Of a stretch of 64,000 bases of DNA, positions 53,234-62,660 are shown one piece after another. Each line of letters starts with the position of its first letter. Position 1 is the first letter of the stretch. The notes beneath the pieces are model-generated. The model did not search any database and was not told the DNA's origin. It saw nothing but the letters and a program-made list of their open reading frames with translations. The translations under genes were made by a program, and so were the position numbers. Source of the stretch: Desulfuromusa sp. Its GTDB lineage: Bacteria; Desulfobacterota; Desulfuromonadia; Desulfuromonadales; Geopsychrobacteraceae. Where the stretch lies: NCBI GenBank assembly GCA_016744675.1, contig JADGDX010000009.1:1-64000 (forward strand), written 5' to 3'.

Positions 53234-53325
53234 TTTTTTAACTACTTTTGCTAGAATCAGAACCAGAAAAGTGCCGACACGTCCTCTTACAAGACTAACA
53301 GAACAGAAGGCTGGCAAAAGTTCTT

Positions 53326-54618
53326 ATGCGTATTTTATTAGTCAATCCCCCCAATTGTGGCCGAAGCATACCTGAAGAACGTTACGGCATTACGTCACTC
53401 AAGCAAATCTTCCGCGGGGAACCTCTTGCCCTGGAGACATTGGCAGGTAATTTAGGCCAACATGATGTCAGGATTCTTGACTTAAAAGTCGCCCCCAACA
53501 GCTTACAGGATCAACTCACTTTTTTTGATCCACAGCTCGTTGGTTTCTCCGCGATGACCTGTGAGGCCAATACAGTGCTCAACCTGGCCAGCGAGGTCAA
53601 ACAAACCTGTGCGGCACAGATTGCAGTCGGAGGCACACACGCGTCCTCCAATCCAGAGTTCTTTAATCGCCCTGAAATTGATTGGATTGTTATTGGCCTA
53701 GGAAAGCAAAGTTTTTTTGAACTTGTTGAATCACTTGAAACAGGCGCAACAAAAAGCATTCCCGGGATCGCGAAAAGTGTTCCAGGAAAATCACTACACT
53801 GGACACCACGACAATACAACCGCAGCGATCTAGTTAATAGTGCTGCTACGCGTTACGATTTGGTCGAGAGCAACCGTTCTCACTACACGCTGGAAAGTTT
53901 GGGTTTAAAAATGGGCCTAGTTGCCAGTGCTGCGGGATGTCCATATAATTGTCATTTCTGCTGTATCTCGCCACTGACTTCCGGGCGATATCTGACCGCA
54001 GATATTGAAGCGGTTCTACGTGATATAAACACGCTGGAACAAACTCCAGTCATTCGTTTGGTTGATGCTAATAGCTTTGGCAATCCTGCCCATGCATGGC
54101 AACTAGCAGATGCGATTGAAAAGGCAGGCATACAGAAGCAATATTTAGCTGATGTCCGCTCGGATATGGTTGTTCGACAGCCCGATCTTCTCAAGCGCTG
54201 GAAAGAGATTGGCCTACGCGCTGTCATTATTGGATTCGAAGAAATTGATGACATGGCTTTGACGAAGATGAACAAAGAAAATAGCGGCGCGACCAATCGC
54301 AAAGCCATCGAGATTCTCCACCAACTCGGATTAACAATTGTTGGTGATTTCATCGTCTCTCCAGACTATACTGAGAAACAATTTGATCAGTTGGGTCATT
54401 TCGTTCGCGAACAAAGAATTGAGTTGCCGATGCACACAATCCTGACACCATTGCCAGGGACCCAACTCCATCGAGACATGCAATCACAGATAACGATTCA
54501 TGATCTCGATTATTATACCCTGACAAATGCAGTTCTCCCCACACGGCTGGATGAAGAACTTTTCTATCAACGTTACGCCAGCTTACTCCACGAAGGACAC
54601 AGCACGGCAAAGGTTTAA
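53326..54618 (+). CDS. B12-binding radical SAM protein of the lipid cluster
   Basis: A 430-residue enzyme with an N-terminal cobalamin-binding-like domain (MRILLVNPPNCGRS, LVGFSAMTCEAN, AVGGTHASSNPEF) and a radical SAM core whose cluster motif is AGCPYNCHFCCIS (CxxxCxxC). LVDANSFGNPAHAWQLA and GLRAVIIGFEEIDDMALTKM belong to the barrel. It is followed 6 bases later by the StlD/DarB-type ketosynthase in the same direction, so it probably modifies (methylates or cyclises) an intermediate of that pathway. Only a weak ribosome site is seen before the ATG. Confidence 0.85.
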   Translation: MRILLVNPPNCGRSIPEERYGITSLKQIFRGEPLALETLAGNLGQHDVRILDLKVAPNSLQDQLTFFDPQLVGFSAMTCEANTVLNLASEVKQTCAAQIAVGGTHASSNPEFFNRPEIDWIVIGLGKQSFFELVESLETGATKSIPGIAKSVPGKSLHWTPRQYNRSDLVNSAATRYDLVESNRSHYTLESLGLKMGLVASAAGCPYNCHFCCISPLTSGRYLTADIEAVLRDINTLEQTPVIRLVDANSFGNPAHAWQLADAIEKAGIQKQYLADVRSDMVVRQPDLLKRWKEIGLRAVIIGFEEIDDMALTKMNKENSGATNRKAIEILHQLGLTIVGDFIVSPDYTEKQFDQLGHFVREQRIELPMHTILTPLPGTQLHRDMQSQITIHDLDYYTLTNAVLPTRLDEELFYQRYASLLHEGHSTAKV

Positions 54619-54624
54619 TGTCTC

Positions 54625-55773
54625 ATGTCTGTCTATATTAACGATCTCGCATCCTTCATGCCCAATGAGCCCGTTTCCAACGATCAGATGGAAACAGTCC
54701 TCGGGATGATCAATCAGCTGCCCTCACGCACGCGCCGCGTGATTTTGCGCAATAACAAAATCCAAGCTCGTCATTATGCGGTTGACCTTAAAACAGGCAG
54801 GCAGACGCACAACAACATCCAACTGACCGCTGAAGCGATTCGCAACCTTAAACCCTACTCGGGCTTTACAGCGGCAGATATTGAGTGTCTCTGTTGTGGG
54901 ACATCTTCTCCAGACCAACTTATGCCAGGGCATGCCCCGATGGTCCATGGTGAGCTGGGTGGCCACCCTTGCGAAGTTTTAAGTGCTGCTGGCATCTGTA
55001 TCGCAGGGATGAGTGCCCTAAAATATGCTTGGATGAGTGTCGCTTCCGGCCAAACAAAAAATGCCGTTGCAACAGGGTCTGAATTGGCCTCCTCTTTTAT
55101 GAGTGCTCAATTTTGCGTTCCCCCAGCAGCAGAAAAAATTGAACAACTAGACTCTGAGGAAATACTTTCTTTTGAAGCTGACTTTCTGCGTTGGATGCTT
55201 TCTGATGGGGCTGGGGCTGCCTTTCTAAGCGATACCCCTTCACCGACAGGGCCTTCGTTACGGATTGATTGGATTGACCTGCTCTCTTTCGCCAACGAGC
55301 TAGAACCTTGCATGTATGCAGGTGCAGACAAAAATGAGGATGGGACATTACAGGGATGGCGTGAACATGGATCTCTTGCAGAAACGCTCAAAAGCGGTAG
55401 CTTTATGGTCAAGCAAGATGTCAAATTGCTCAACAAAGAGATCATTAAAACGGCTGTCGATCGAACCCTGCCACGACTAATCGAAAAGCACCATCTCGAC
55501 CCAGAACAAATTGACTGGTTCTTACCTCACTATTCATCCGACTATTTCCGCAACCGGCTTCATGATCGTATGGCAGAAATCGGCTTTGGTATTCCATTTG
55601 AACGCTGGTACACAAATTTGAGTCAGAAGGGCAACACCGGATCGGCATCAATTTACGTAATTCTTGAAGAATTATTCCACTCAGGTCAGCTTAAAAAAGG
55701 GGAAAAGGTTCTTTGTTTTATCCCGGAAAGTGGCCGCTTTTCAATGTGCTACATGCTGTTGACCGTCTGCTAA
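54625..55773 (+). CDS. StlD/DarB-type beta-ketosynthase (KAS III-like)
   Basis: A 382-residue thiolase-fold enzyme. YINDLASFMPNEPVSNDQME and RTRRVILRNNKIQARHYAVD match the N-terminus of StlD/DarB ketosynthases, which condense two acyl intermediates to form dialkylresorcinol or cyclohexanedione rings. The candidate nucleophile is C125 (SAAGICIAGM), with His in WFLPHYSSDYFR and Asn in KGNTGSASIY. In known systems DarB partners with an acyl carrier protein and a further cyclase/aromatase, consistent with the ACPs nearby. It converges on the alpha/beta hydrolase gene. Confidence 0.8.
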   Translation: MSVYINDLASFMPNEPVSNDQMETVLGMINQLPSRTRRVILRNNKIQARHYAVDLKTGRQTHNNIQLTAEAIRNLKPYSGFTAADIECLCCGTSSPDQLMPGHAPMVHGELGGHPCEVLSAAGICIAGMSALKYAWMSVASGQTKNAVATGSELASSFMSAQFCVPPAAEKIEQLDSEEILSFEADFLRWMLSDGAGAAFLSDTPSPTGPSLRIDWIDLLSFANELEPCMYAGADKNEDGTLQGWREHGSLAETLKSGSFMVKQDVKLLNKEIIKTAVDRTLPRLIEKHHLDPEQIDWFLPHYSSDYFRNRLHDRMAEIGFGIPFERWYTNLSQKGNTGSASIYVILEELFHSGQLKKGEKVLCFIPESGRFSMCYMLLTVC

Positions 55774-55792
55774 AGACTAAAACTGATACAGC

Positions 55793-57184
55793 TCACAGCT
55801 CTTCACCAGCAACAAGAGATCGACTAAAATGCATCGCTTCGTCACGACCATTGCGCTCCCTGACCGAACTTGAACACAGGACAGACGAAGGGTTCCCTTC
55901 ACCGACAGCTGCCTTTGACACATCTCTAAAACGCACCCCCGCAAGATCGATACGACTCTGATTTGTCACGATTCCGATTTCAGCAACGATATCTACTCCG
56001 GTGAGAATGACCTTAGAGCGTAATACTGACAAGGCCGGACTTGGAGACATTGAATGCAACTGAGAGGCCTCAATTTCAACCTGAGAGTCGTTGATCTCTA
56101 AATGGTGAGTCATCACATCTTTTAACAACACATTACGACATTCATTGATCTCTAGCGAGGCATAAGATCCCGTAAAAACACGATCGTCCTCTTGGTCGCA
56201 ACGTCCGACCTTCATGCTTGAGCGTTGAGCCCTCCGATCTCTGATCTCTGCCTTCTCTTGCAAAGCGTGCTGCAGTGCAACTCTGAACTTTGATAAATTA
56301 TCAAGCATCGGAGAGTGTCCCGATTCAGGCAACACGTTCAATTTTGACTGGGGTAAGTTCCAATCGAGAATTTTAGCAATACGCAACGGAGCTATTTCAT
56401 CTTTTTCCCCCCAGATCAACCAGGTGGGAACCTGGGGTTTTGATAACAACAGCGAATAATCGCTATCGACCAAAGCAAGAGCAGCGATTCGGGTGGGATC
56501 AGCGGCAAGAAACTTCTGCCGCATGAAGGATGATGACAAAAGGATTTCTGAATTAATCGGTAAGCGGGAAGCTTTTTCAAGCAAGAGGCTGGCAATATTC
56601 CCGAGGGGGGTCTCAATGGATGCCGAAGAGTAAGGAACATCTATTTTGAGAAGTTGGCGGATAAAATTCTGACCAACGGCCAAACGATGCAGGACCCCAA
56701 CAGAATCAATCAAAATCAACCGCTCTAAATCAGCATCAGAACGACTGCTGAACATCAACGCAATACCACCCCCCAAAGAATGTCCCACAAGAGTCACGGG
56801 CTTCGTCGGTAAACTCTTTATCAACCAAGCTAAAAAGTTTCCATACGCTTCAGGCGAATAAAGATGATTTCCCTTTGAAGAGAGGCCAAAACCAGGAAGG
56901 TCTGGAGCCACAACATGGTAATCCTCAGCAAGCTCTGGTAGTAGCTCATCCCAAACACTTCCAGCGCGATCGCCGATGCCATGTACAAGGAGCAAGATTT
57001 TCTGGTTCTTAATCCCCGCTTCACGCAGATGGACTTGTGCCCCAAAAACCGGTTCATTAACCACGCGAGCCATCACTTGGGGCGCATCCTCTGCCAACCC
57101 CTCAGAAATCAGGATGACACTCAAAACAAAGGACAGCAAAAAAAACTGCCGAAAAGATATTCTCCAGCAACGGCTACGCGTCAA
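55793..57184 (-). CDS. Secreted alpha/beta hydrolase with C-terminal beta-helix-like domain
   Basis: A 463-residue protein. The start at TTG 57184, five bases after GAGGG, gives a signal peptide (ISFRQFFLLSFVLSVILISE ... GLAEDA); the open frame to 57355 runs antiparallel in reading phase through the ACP gene and is rejected. The hydrolase fold has the oxyanion region LLVHGIGDRAGSV, nucleophile elbow GHSLGGG, acid WGEKDEIAP and His ESGHSPML. From about residue 350 repetitive short strands (NECRNVLLKDVMTHHLEIND, SKVILTGVDIVAEIG) suggest a right-handed beta-helix. The fusion is unusual. It could transfer or release the pathway lipid in the periplasm. Confidence 0.8.
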   Translation of the reverse strand: MTRSRCWRISFRQFFLLSFVLSVILISEGLAEDAPQVMARVVNEPVFGAQVHLREAGIKNQKILLLVHGIGDRAGSVWDELLPELAEDYHVVAPDLPGFGLSSKGNHLYSPEAYGNFLAWLIKSLPTKPVTLVGHSLGGGIALMFSSRSDADLERLILIDSVGVLHRLAVGQNFIRQLLKIDVPYSSASIETPLGNIASLLLEKASRLPINSEILLSSSFMRQKFLAADPTRIAALALVDSDYSLLLSKPQVPTWLIWGEKDEIAPLRIAKILDWNLPQSKLNVLPESGHSPMLDNLSKFRVALQHALQEKAEIRDRRAQRSSMKVGRCDQEDDRVFTGSYASLEINECRNVLLKDVMTHHLEINDSQVEIEASQLHSMSPSPALSVLRSKVILTGVDIVAEIGIVTNQSRIDLAGVRFRDVSKAAVGEGNPSSVLCSSSVRERNGRDEAMHFSRSLVAGEEL

Positions 57185-57455
57185 GATGTCCCTCTTCTTT
57201 TTCCTGCTCGATAAACTCGGCCAGAGTGCGAAGTGACTGTAATGCCTCACGGCTGGTTTTCTCTCCACCAATCCGCACCCCATAGGTTTTCTGAACCGCC
57301 ACAACAACTTCAACAGCATCCAAAGAATCAAGGCCAAAAGGGGAATCGGGGCCAATCAAAGCGGTCTCGGGAGAAACATCCTCAGGGGCGACATCTTCAA
57401 CATTACAGAAATCGATAATCATCTCTGCCAATTCATATTCCAAGCTCTTACTCAT
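57174..57455 (-). CDS. Acyl carrier protein
   Basis: A 93-residue ACP. The phosphopantetheine Ser is in PFGLDSLDAVEVV; the remaining four-helix pattern is normal, with an acidic C-terminal tail. The ATG at 57455 has GGGAG nine bases upstream. It overlaps the hydrolase start by 11 bases and follows the ABC permease gene. One of two ACPs in the cluster. Confidence 0.92.
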   Translation of the reverse strand: MSKSLEYELAEMIIDFCNVEDVAPEDVSPETALIGPDSPFGLDSLDAVEVVVAVQKTYGVRIGGEKTSREALQSLRTLAEFIEQEKEEGHLDA

Positions 57456-57485
57456 ATGCAATAACTCCCGTCTTTCATTATCAAT

Positions 57486-58805
57486 TTACACCCCTCGTCG
57501 CCAACGTTGAAAAAACACCATGGCAACAACAATACATAACAGAAAAAATACACCCAACGCACCAATACGTGGCAACACACTGGAGAGATCCCCGCTGCGC
57601 ACAAAAATCTCAAGGAAAGCATCAAGACCCCAGCCAAGCGGAGAAATGACACTCAAGCTCTGCATAAATCGAGGCATGACATACACGGGGACCATCACCC
57701 CACCCAAAGCCGCAGCAATAACAATGGATACCGCGCCAAATATAGCTGCTTGGTCATAACTGCGCGCAATGACCCCAATCAGGATTCCGTAACCACACGC
57801 CGCCAACCCGGCACTCACTGCAACCAGAACAAGAGCTATCGGCGAAGACCCCAACTCGAGTACGGGAGTCCCGAACAACGGCAAGATAAAGCGACCAACT
57901 GCCAGCATCAAGACAAACTGGATCATACAAATCAGCAGGTGAGCAAAAACCTTCCCCATCAGTAAGCTCCCGTTACTCACGGGCATCGTCATTAAGCGAA
58001 CGAGTGTCCCCTCTTGACGCTCTCTTATCAGAGTTCCAGCTAAAGGGATGACGATAAAAAACATCCCAAATAACGTCCACGCCGGAACGTTCTGCTGTAC
58101 TGAAGTTGGCAACGTTGCATATTTGGCTGGTGAGGCAAGTTCTTCTTTGAGTTCAATCAAAGACTGACCGGTCCAATCAAAAGAGAAATGAGGCATCTCT
58201 GGTTGTCCCCCCATAGAAGGAGATCCTCCCATCTGCTCAACCACGCTACGCTCTAATTCTTGTGGCAACAACTCCTCGAAGCTTGTCCCTTTGCGCGAGA
58301 GCTCTAAACCGATAACCCCAAGTTGAAGGGCGTTCACAACAGCACTTCGGTAAACACCACGAACCGCCGGGTCAAAAATAATCATCACTTCGCTGTTAGT
58401 CCCTACGGAGTTCTCTTCTCGCAAAGAGGCCAGGACAGATTCATCGGCAGCCTGAGAGATATCGGCACTAAATGTTGCAGGAATGATAATGGCAAATTGA
58501 TACTCGCCATCAAAAACAGCCTGTCGTGCTAACTCCGCGTCAGCATCTCCAGTAGAAAAATCCTTGATGAGCTTAAGGGCTCCGTTAGCCTCAAGGGCAG
58601 TCGCCAACTCAGATCCTGATTCTCCTTCGTCATGATTAACAAAAAGTGCTTCTGTCGCCGCTCCCCCCGTTGCTCGAAACAAATCATCTTGAATCAGCGA
58701 CAGCATCAGCACCAACAACATTGGCATCACAAAGAGAACCAACAAACTGGCGCGATCCCGACTAAGAAGGAGCAATTCTTTTTTAATATTTGCGAACAGG
58801 ACCAT
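57486..58805 (-). CDS. ABC-2 type transporter permease
   Basis: A 439-residue permease with one N-terminal membrane segment (LLVLFVMPMLLVLMLSLIQ), a large extracytoplasmic domain (about 45-235), then five membrane segments (FGMFFIVIPLAGTLIRERQE with the conserved coupling element, LICMIQFVLMLAVGRFILPL, GILIGVIARSYDQAAIFGAV). This is the YhhJ/DrrB-like exporter layout. It overlaps its ATPase gene at 58805 (ATG sharing). Probably exports or flips the lipid product. Confidence 0.93.
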   Translation of the reverse strand: MVLFANIKKELLLLSRDRASLLVLFVMPMLLVLMLSLIQDDLFRATGGAATEALFVNHDEGESGSELATALEANGALKLIKDFSTGDADAELARQAVFDGEYQFAIIIPATFSADISQAADESVLASLREENSVGTNSEVMIIFDPAVRGVYRSAVVNALQLGVIGLELSRKGTSFEELLPQELERSVVEQMGGSPSMGGQPEMPHFSFDWTGQSLIELKEELASPAKYATLPTSVQQNVPAWTLFGMFFIVIPLAGTLIRERQEGTLVRLMTMPVSNGSLLMGKVFAHLLICMIQFVLMLAVGRFILPLFGTPVLELGSSPIALVLVAVSAGLAACGYGILIGVIARSYDQAAIFGAVSIVIAAALGGVMVPVYVMPRFMQSLSVISPLGWGLDAFLEIFVRSGDLSSVLPRIGALGVFFLLCIVVAMVFFQRWRRGV

Positions 58806-59584
58806 TATAAATCCACTGAATGGTGGTCACGAAGTTGCTTTCCTGTTAATTCCAGGAATAACTCCTCAAGATTGTGACAATCATCACGGCCAGCGACTAA
58901 TTGCTCAGGAGCACCGTTGGCAATCACTTTTCCCATATCAATAATCGCAATTTCATCACACACCTGCTGAGCCTCTTCCATATAGTGTGTCGTATAAATA
59001 ATTGTCATCCCAGCATTTTTCAATTCTTCCAGTCGCTCAAGAATGAGATTACGCGATTGTGCATCAATCCCAACCGTTGGTTCATCAAGAAACAGTAATT
59101 CAGGACGATGGAGTATCCCGACCGCAAGATTGGCTCGACGTTTCATCCCCCCAGAAAAAGTTGCAATCCGGCGGTCTGCACAATCAAGAAGTCCAACCAT
59201 TTCAAGGCATTCGGAAATCCGTCCGGCAATCTCTTTTTCTGCCAGACGTAAAACTCTTGCAAAGTAACGCAAATTTTCACGTGCGGTTAAACTTGGATAA
59301 AGGGCGATATCTTGAGGAACCAAGCCGATTTTCTGTCGCACCTGATGTGCTTGACGCACCACATCGTAACCAAGGATTGTTGCTACACCAGAGGTCGGTC
59401 GCAGCAAAGTACAAAGAATAGAAATCGTGGTGGTTTTCCCGGCACCATTGGGCCCAAGAAGGCCATAAATCACACCCCGATTTACATGAATGTTCAGGCG
59501 ATCAACAGCCGGATGAGAGCTTTCAGGGTAAACTTTAACGAGGTTTTCTGTCGCAAGAATGATGTCAGCCACCGGCTCCGCCAT
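58805..59584 (-). CDS. ABC transporter ATP-binding protein
   Basis: A 259-residue nucleotide-binding subunit. Walker A LLGPNGAGKTTT, Q-loop GLVPQDIALYPSLTA, signature TFSGGMKRRANLA, Walker B LLFLDEPTVGID and switch TTHYMEEAQQ are complete. It sits between the BtrH-type gene and the permease, overlapping both by a base or so. DrrA-like sequence suits export of hydrophobic compounds. Confidence 0.95.
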   Translation of the reverse strand: MAEPVADIILATENLVKVYPESSHPAVDRLNIHVNRGVIYGLLGPNGAGKTTTISILCTLLRPTSGVATILGYDVVRQAHQVRQKIGLVPQDIALYPSLTARENLRYFARVLRLAEKEIAGRISECLEMVGLLDCADRRIATFSGGMKRRANLAVGILHRPELLFLDEPTVGIDAQSRNLILERLEELKNAGMTIIYTTHYMEEAQQVCDEIAIIDMGKVIANGAPEQLVAGRDDCHNLEELFLELTGKQLRDHHSVDL

Positions 59585-60585
59585 TATTTAATCTCTGTCG
59601 CAAGAGCATTAAACAAGATCTCCTCTTCATCGGCACAACGATTCAGCAACTGCGCCAACTCCTCAAAAGAGTCCTCAATGGTCACCCGTTTTTTACAGAC
59701 CCGGGAAGCCAGCAATGCAAAATCACGCCACAAATCTCCGATTTGAGTGCAATGTTCAGAGAGTTCAAGAAGCCGATCGTTCTCTAGAATTCCGGCCGCC
59801 TCTTGCAAAAATGCGGCGTAGAGAAAGCGAAAACCGCCCCCTCCTGTACCAATTTCTTCCTGCATGCGAATTACATGGCCAAGATAGAGAAGTGTCTTTT
59901 TTTCACCAAGCTTATCGGGCCAGCGAGTCATCCTGCGAGCCAAGAGACGAATCCCTCGAACTCCTGCAAGAGGAACCGGAGTTTTCAGCATGCCTCTGCA
60001 AACTTCACGAATTCCAGCGATAACCGCACTAGGAAGATCGAAATGTTCGGGCATTTTTTCGATATAATAAATTTTCCCTTTAGGGGCAAGAGCTCCCTTC
60101 GCAAAACGGGCTTTGCGCAAATCTTCTGAGGGGCAACGAACCGTCTCTTCAAAAATCGGGTCGCTGATCAGATAATCATCACCCTCTTTTCCAATAACAA
60201 CCAAGTTATGACCATTAAAATGAAATCGGTAGGCCGGAGGGAAAAAGGGGAGCCAGAACACCCCCGTCTGAGCCCCAACCGGACGGCCACTCTGAAGGAG
60301 ATGATCGAGTTTCTTTTCTGCCGCCACGGGATCGCGGAATTTTTCTTTAACAACTTCAATCCCAAGGCGCTTGGTCGCTTTACTAAAGATCCCGCCGGGA
60401 CCGACCCGAAAGGTGGTCAAAGGGAGAAAATTGATCTTAAAAAACGGGACGTGGCCAAAAAACAGCCCGCCACCAATACCAAAAACCAATGCCTCTGAGC
60501 AGGGAAAACCATGATAGTTCAGAAGATTGGCCGTCACACCACTCTCACAGTGGGCAAATTGTCGATGAGGAAAATCTATTTTCAC
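59584..60585 (-). CDS. BtrH N-terminal domain protein (DUF4872 type)
   Basis: A 333-residue protein with a papain-like N-terminal domain: FAHCESGVTANLLNYHG gives the catalytic Cys and HNLVVIGKEGDDYLISDP the His and Asp side. BtrH-type enzymes transfer an acyl chain from an acyl carrier protein to an amine in butirosin synthesis, so here an ACP-to-acceptor transfer is plausible. The C-terminal half is helical (LAGVRGIRLLARRMTRWPDK). It overlaps the next and previous genes by a few bases. Confidence 0.85.
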   Translation of the reverse strand: MKIDFPHRQFAHCESGVTANLLNYHGFPCSEALVFGIGGGLFFGHVPFFKINFLPLTTFRVGPGGIFSKATKRLGIEVVKEKFRDPVAAEKKLDHLLQSGRPVGAQTGVFWLPFFPPAYRFHFNGHNLVVIGKEGDDYLISDPIFEETVRCPSEDLRKARFAKGALAPKGKIYYIEKMPEHFDLPSAVIAGIREVCRGMLKTPVPLAGVRGIRLLARRMTRWPDKLGEKKTLLYLGHVIRMQEEIGTGGGGFRFLYAAFLQEAAGILENDRLLELSEHCTQIGDLWRDFALLASRVCKKRVTIEDSFEELAQLLNRCADEEEILFNALATEIK

Positions 60586-61025
60586 AGGCTATCCGTTTCA
60601 ACGTCTTCTTCAGCAAACTCCAAATCCGGTTGTTCCGGAACATCGCGTAACTGCTCTACACTCACTCCAAAGAGATCGGCATAAAGGGTCAGAGCTGCTG
60701 GCTTCAGACGTGCAAATACTTTTGGCTTCAGGTGTCGTTTGACTCGCCAGCAAGCAACGCCAGAATACTGTGACAACAGCGTTGGATCCATCTGATTCTT
60801 AACCATATGGTAGGCAAGCGGGCTTTTCCGTCCTGCTTTAATCGCAGCCAGTTCCAAAACTAACTGATCGACTATCGCTTCCCACGCCTGGCGTAAGGCA
60901 ATCGTCTTAACCTCCCAGCCGGCACTTTGTTCAAGGGTATAGTGACCGGAAGAATCAACGGCGTAATTAACTTCCTTCTGGCCATCATTCAAGCCAAACT
61001 CCTGCGGTACATCTTCTTTTTTCAT
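60582..61025 (-). CDS. Hypothetical protein of the lipid cluster
   Basis: A 147-residue soluble protein: N-terminal strands (VDSSGHYTLEQSAGWEVKTI), then helices (QAWEAIVDQLVLELAAIKAG) and a helix-turn-helix-like repeat (DPTLLSQYSGVACWRVKRHL) ending in an acidic tail. No named family recognised. It overlaps the BtrH-type gene by 4 bases and lies 3 bases after the PagL-like gene, so it belongs to the operon. Confidence 0.7.
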   Translation of the reverse strand: MKKEDVPQEFGLNDGQKEVNYAVDSSGHYTLEQSAGWEVKTIALRQAWEAIVDQLVLELAAIKAGRKSPLAYHMVKNQMDPTLLSQYSGVACWRVKRHLKPKVFARLKPAALTLYADLFGVSVEQLRDVPEQPDLEFAEEDVETDSL

Positions 61026-61028
61026 AAG

Positions 61029-61595
61029 CTAAAACATATAACCAATCATCAAAAATGCTGAGTTAACACCGCGATTTTCTTTTAACAGATTTCCATTGGA
61101 AATATGATGGAGGCGTAATCCAAGCGTCATTGCCGTATCATTTTCCAGCTGATATTGAAATCCACAGCCTAACTGCGGATTAAAGTTTTTCCGGGATCCC
61201 TGCCCATCAACTTTAAAGTCAGTATAAATCGCACCGATACCAGCCTCAACGTAAGGAACTAAGGAAGCAACTTTCCACGTTTCAAAATACTTCAACGCCA
61301 GTGCGTTCAACGAAAATATCGTCCGATGCTGTCCCTCGGTTGTCAATCCAAGATTCGCCTCAATCTTTAAGCGTAATTTATCGGGAGAGCGATGAGCAAA
61401 AAAACGTTTATAGTCTGCAAGCAAATGACCTTGAACAATCACCATTCCAATATGATCTTGGTCATAAGCACCGCCATTCAGTAGTGCGATGCCATAGCGA
61501 GTTGGCAAAAACTGAGCTTCTTCTGCAAAAGCAGAGACCGCTAGCACCCCAAAAAAACAACAGACTAGAAACAGACTGATGACCAATTTGCGCAT
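61029..61595 (-). CDS. PagL-like lipid A 3-O-deacylase/acyloxyacyl hydrolase
   Basis: A 188-residue outer-membrane beta-barrel. Signal peptide LVISLFLVCCFFGVLAVSAF (cleaved after AFA). Alternating strands follow, and the C-terminus has the PagL active-site sequence LRLHHISNGNLL with the His-x-Ser pair, ending in a membrane-anchoring Phe (MIGYMF). In PagL this removes the 3-O-acyl chain of lipid A; here it may act on the cluster's lipid. Confidence 0.85.
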   Translation of the reverse strand: MRKLVISLFLVCCFFGVLAVSAFAEEAQFLPTRYGIALLNGGAYDQDHIGMVIVQGHLLADYKRFFAHRSPDKLRLKIEANLGLTTEGQHRTIFSLNALALKYFETWKVASLVPYVEAGIGAIYTDFKVDGQGSRKNFNPQLGCGFQYQLENDTAMTLGLRLHHISNGNLLKENRGVNSAFLMIGYMF

Positions 61596-61612
61596 TAATT
61601 ACCCTATAACAA

Positions 61613-62659
61613 TCAGGAAGAACAGCGGATAAGACCATACTCTCCGCCACCTCCAAATTTCAAACAGGTCAGTCCTTGCTGATCCAATTTTCGAGGGAGC
61701 AATCTCCCCCCAGCGTCAGCCCCCGGCGATGTATAGAGGGTTTGATCCCGTAACGACACTGCTGCCACAGCCAGATCAAAGCCTGCCGCCGCAGGGAAAC
61801 TTCCATAAAAAGGAGCATAAGCCGCAAATTCGCGACCTTTGAGGGCCTCCTGATACCACTGCCCACACGCTTGATGACCATCAGCTCCGACAATCAGTTC
61901 ATCTGAAATAGGGAGCTTTACCGGGCAAGTAGCGTGATTCCCCAGAATAACTTCATCGATATAGCCGTATGCGGCAGGTTGCGTTTCGGCCGCCAAAACG
62001 AAAAAGGCTGCCCCTTCACCGGCAATGGCACTTTGCTCAGAGAAATTTGCTGGGCGAAGTGGCCCTTGCTCACCATCACCGAAAAACTCTTTTCGGCAAT
62101 AACGCAACACCTCACACGATTCATCCACCGCTCCGAACAGGACCTGATCGACACGTCCTTCCGCCAACCATTGTTGAGCACTTAGCAATGCCGATGAAAC
62201 TGACATCTCAAACTGCGTCACCGTCAAGCTCGGTGCCGTTGCCTGCATTTGCATTGAAACGTGAGCAGCTGCAGCATTATGAACCGAGTTGGAAAAGTGC
62301 GTTGGCGAACTGCAGGCATAACCAAAATCGAGATACGAATCAAGAAACTTAAAAGTCGTCTGTAGTGTCCCATAGCCAGTTGCAATGACAACCCCCATGC
62401 GAGAACGATCAACATCTGATAGCCCCGTATCCTTAAGGGCCATAAAAGCACCAAATAAAGTCATTTTAGAAAAGTGATCAATCCGCCGCAAAGCTCGCTT
62501 TGGGACAAAGTCACCCAACCCTTCGATCGCAGCCTGATAAGCAGGAACGCCATCAACTTCGCCTACAATCGGCTCACCACGATGGAGTGCTGAAGTTAGA
62601 GCATCAACACCACAACCAAAGCCCCCAGTCACACCGACTCCCTGAATGGCCATACGCAT
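61613..62659 (-). CDS. Ketosynthase-like chain-length factor (no active-site Cys)
   Basis: A 348-residue thiolase-fold protein. The start at 62659 (MRMAIQGVGVTGGFGCGVDA) follows AAGGAG. At the usual nucleophile position the sequence reads TVTQFEMSVSSALLS with no Cys, and the two catalytic His blocks (HGTGT, GHTLGAAG) are absent. It therefore looks like the non-catalytic KS-beta/chain-length-factor partner of the upstream ketosynthase, with which it overlaps. Such pairs set polyene chain length in aryl-polyene synthesis. Confidence 0.85.
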   Translation of the reverse strand: MRMAIQGVGVTGGFGCGVDALTSALHRGEPIVGEVDGVPAYQAAIEGLGDFVPKRALRRIDHFSKMTLFGAFMALKDTGLSDVDRSRMGVVIATGYGTLQTTFKFLDSYLDFGYACSSPTHFSNSVHNAAAAHVSMQMQATAPSLTVTQFEMSVSSALLSAQQWLAEGRVDQVLFGAVDESCEVLRYCRKEFFGDGEQGPLRPANFSEQSAIAGEGAAFFVLAAETQPAAYGYIDEVILGNHATCPVKLPISDELIVGADGHQACGQWYQEALKGREFAAYAPFYGSFPAAAGFDLAVAAVSLRDQTLYTSPGADAGGRLLPRKLDQQGLTCLKFGGGGEYGLIRCSS

Positions 62660-62660
62660 A

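Noticed and set aside
57185..57355. N-terminal extension of the alpha/beta hydrolase
   Set aside because: It is an out-of-frame reading of the ACP gene; the TTG at 57184 has a ribosome site and yields a signal peptide.
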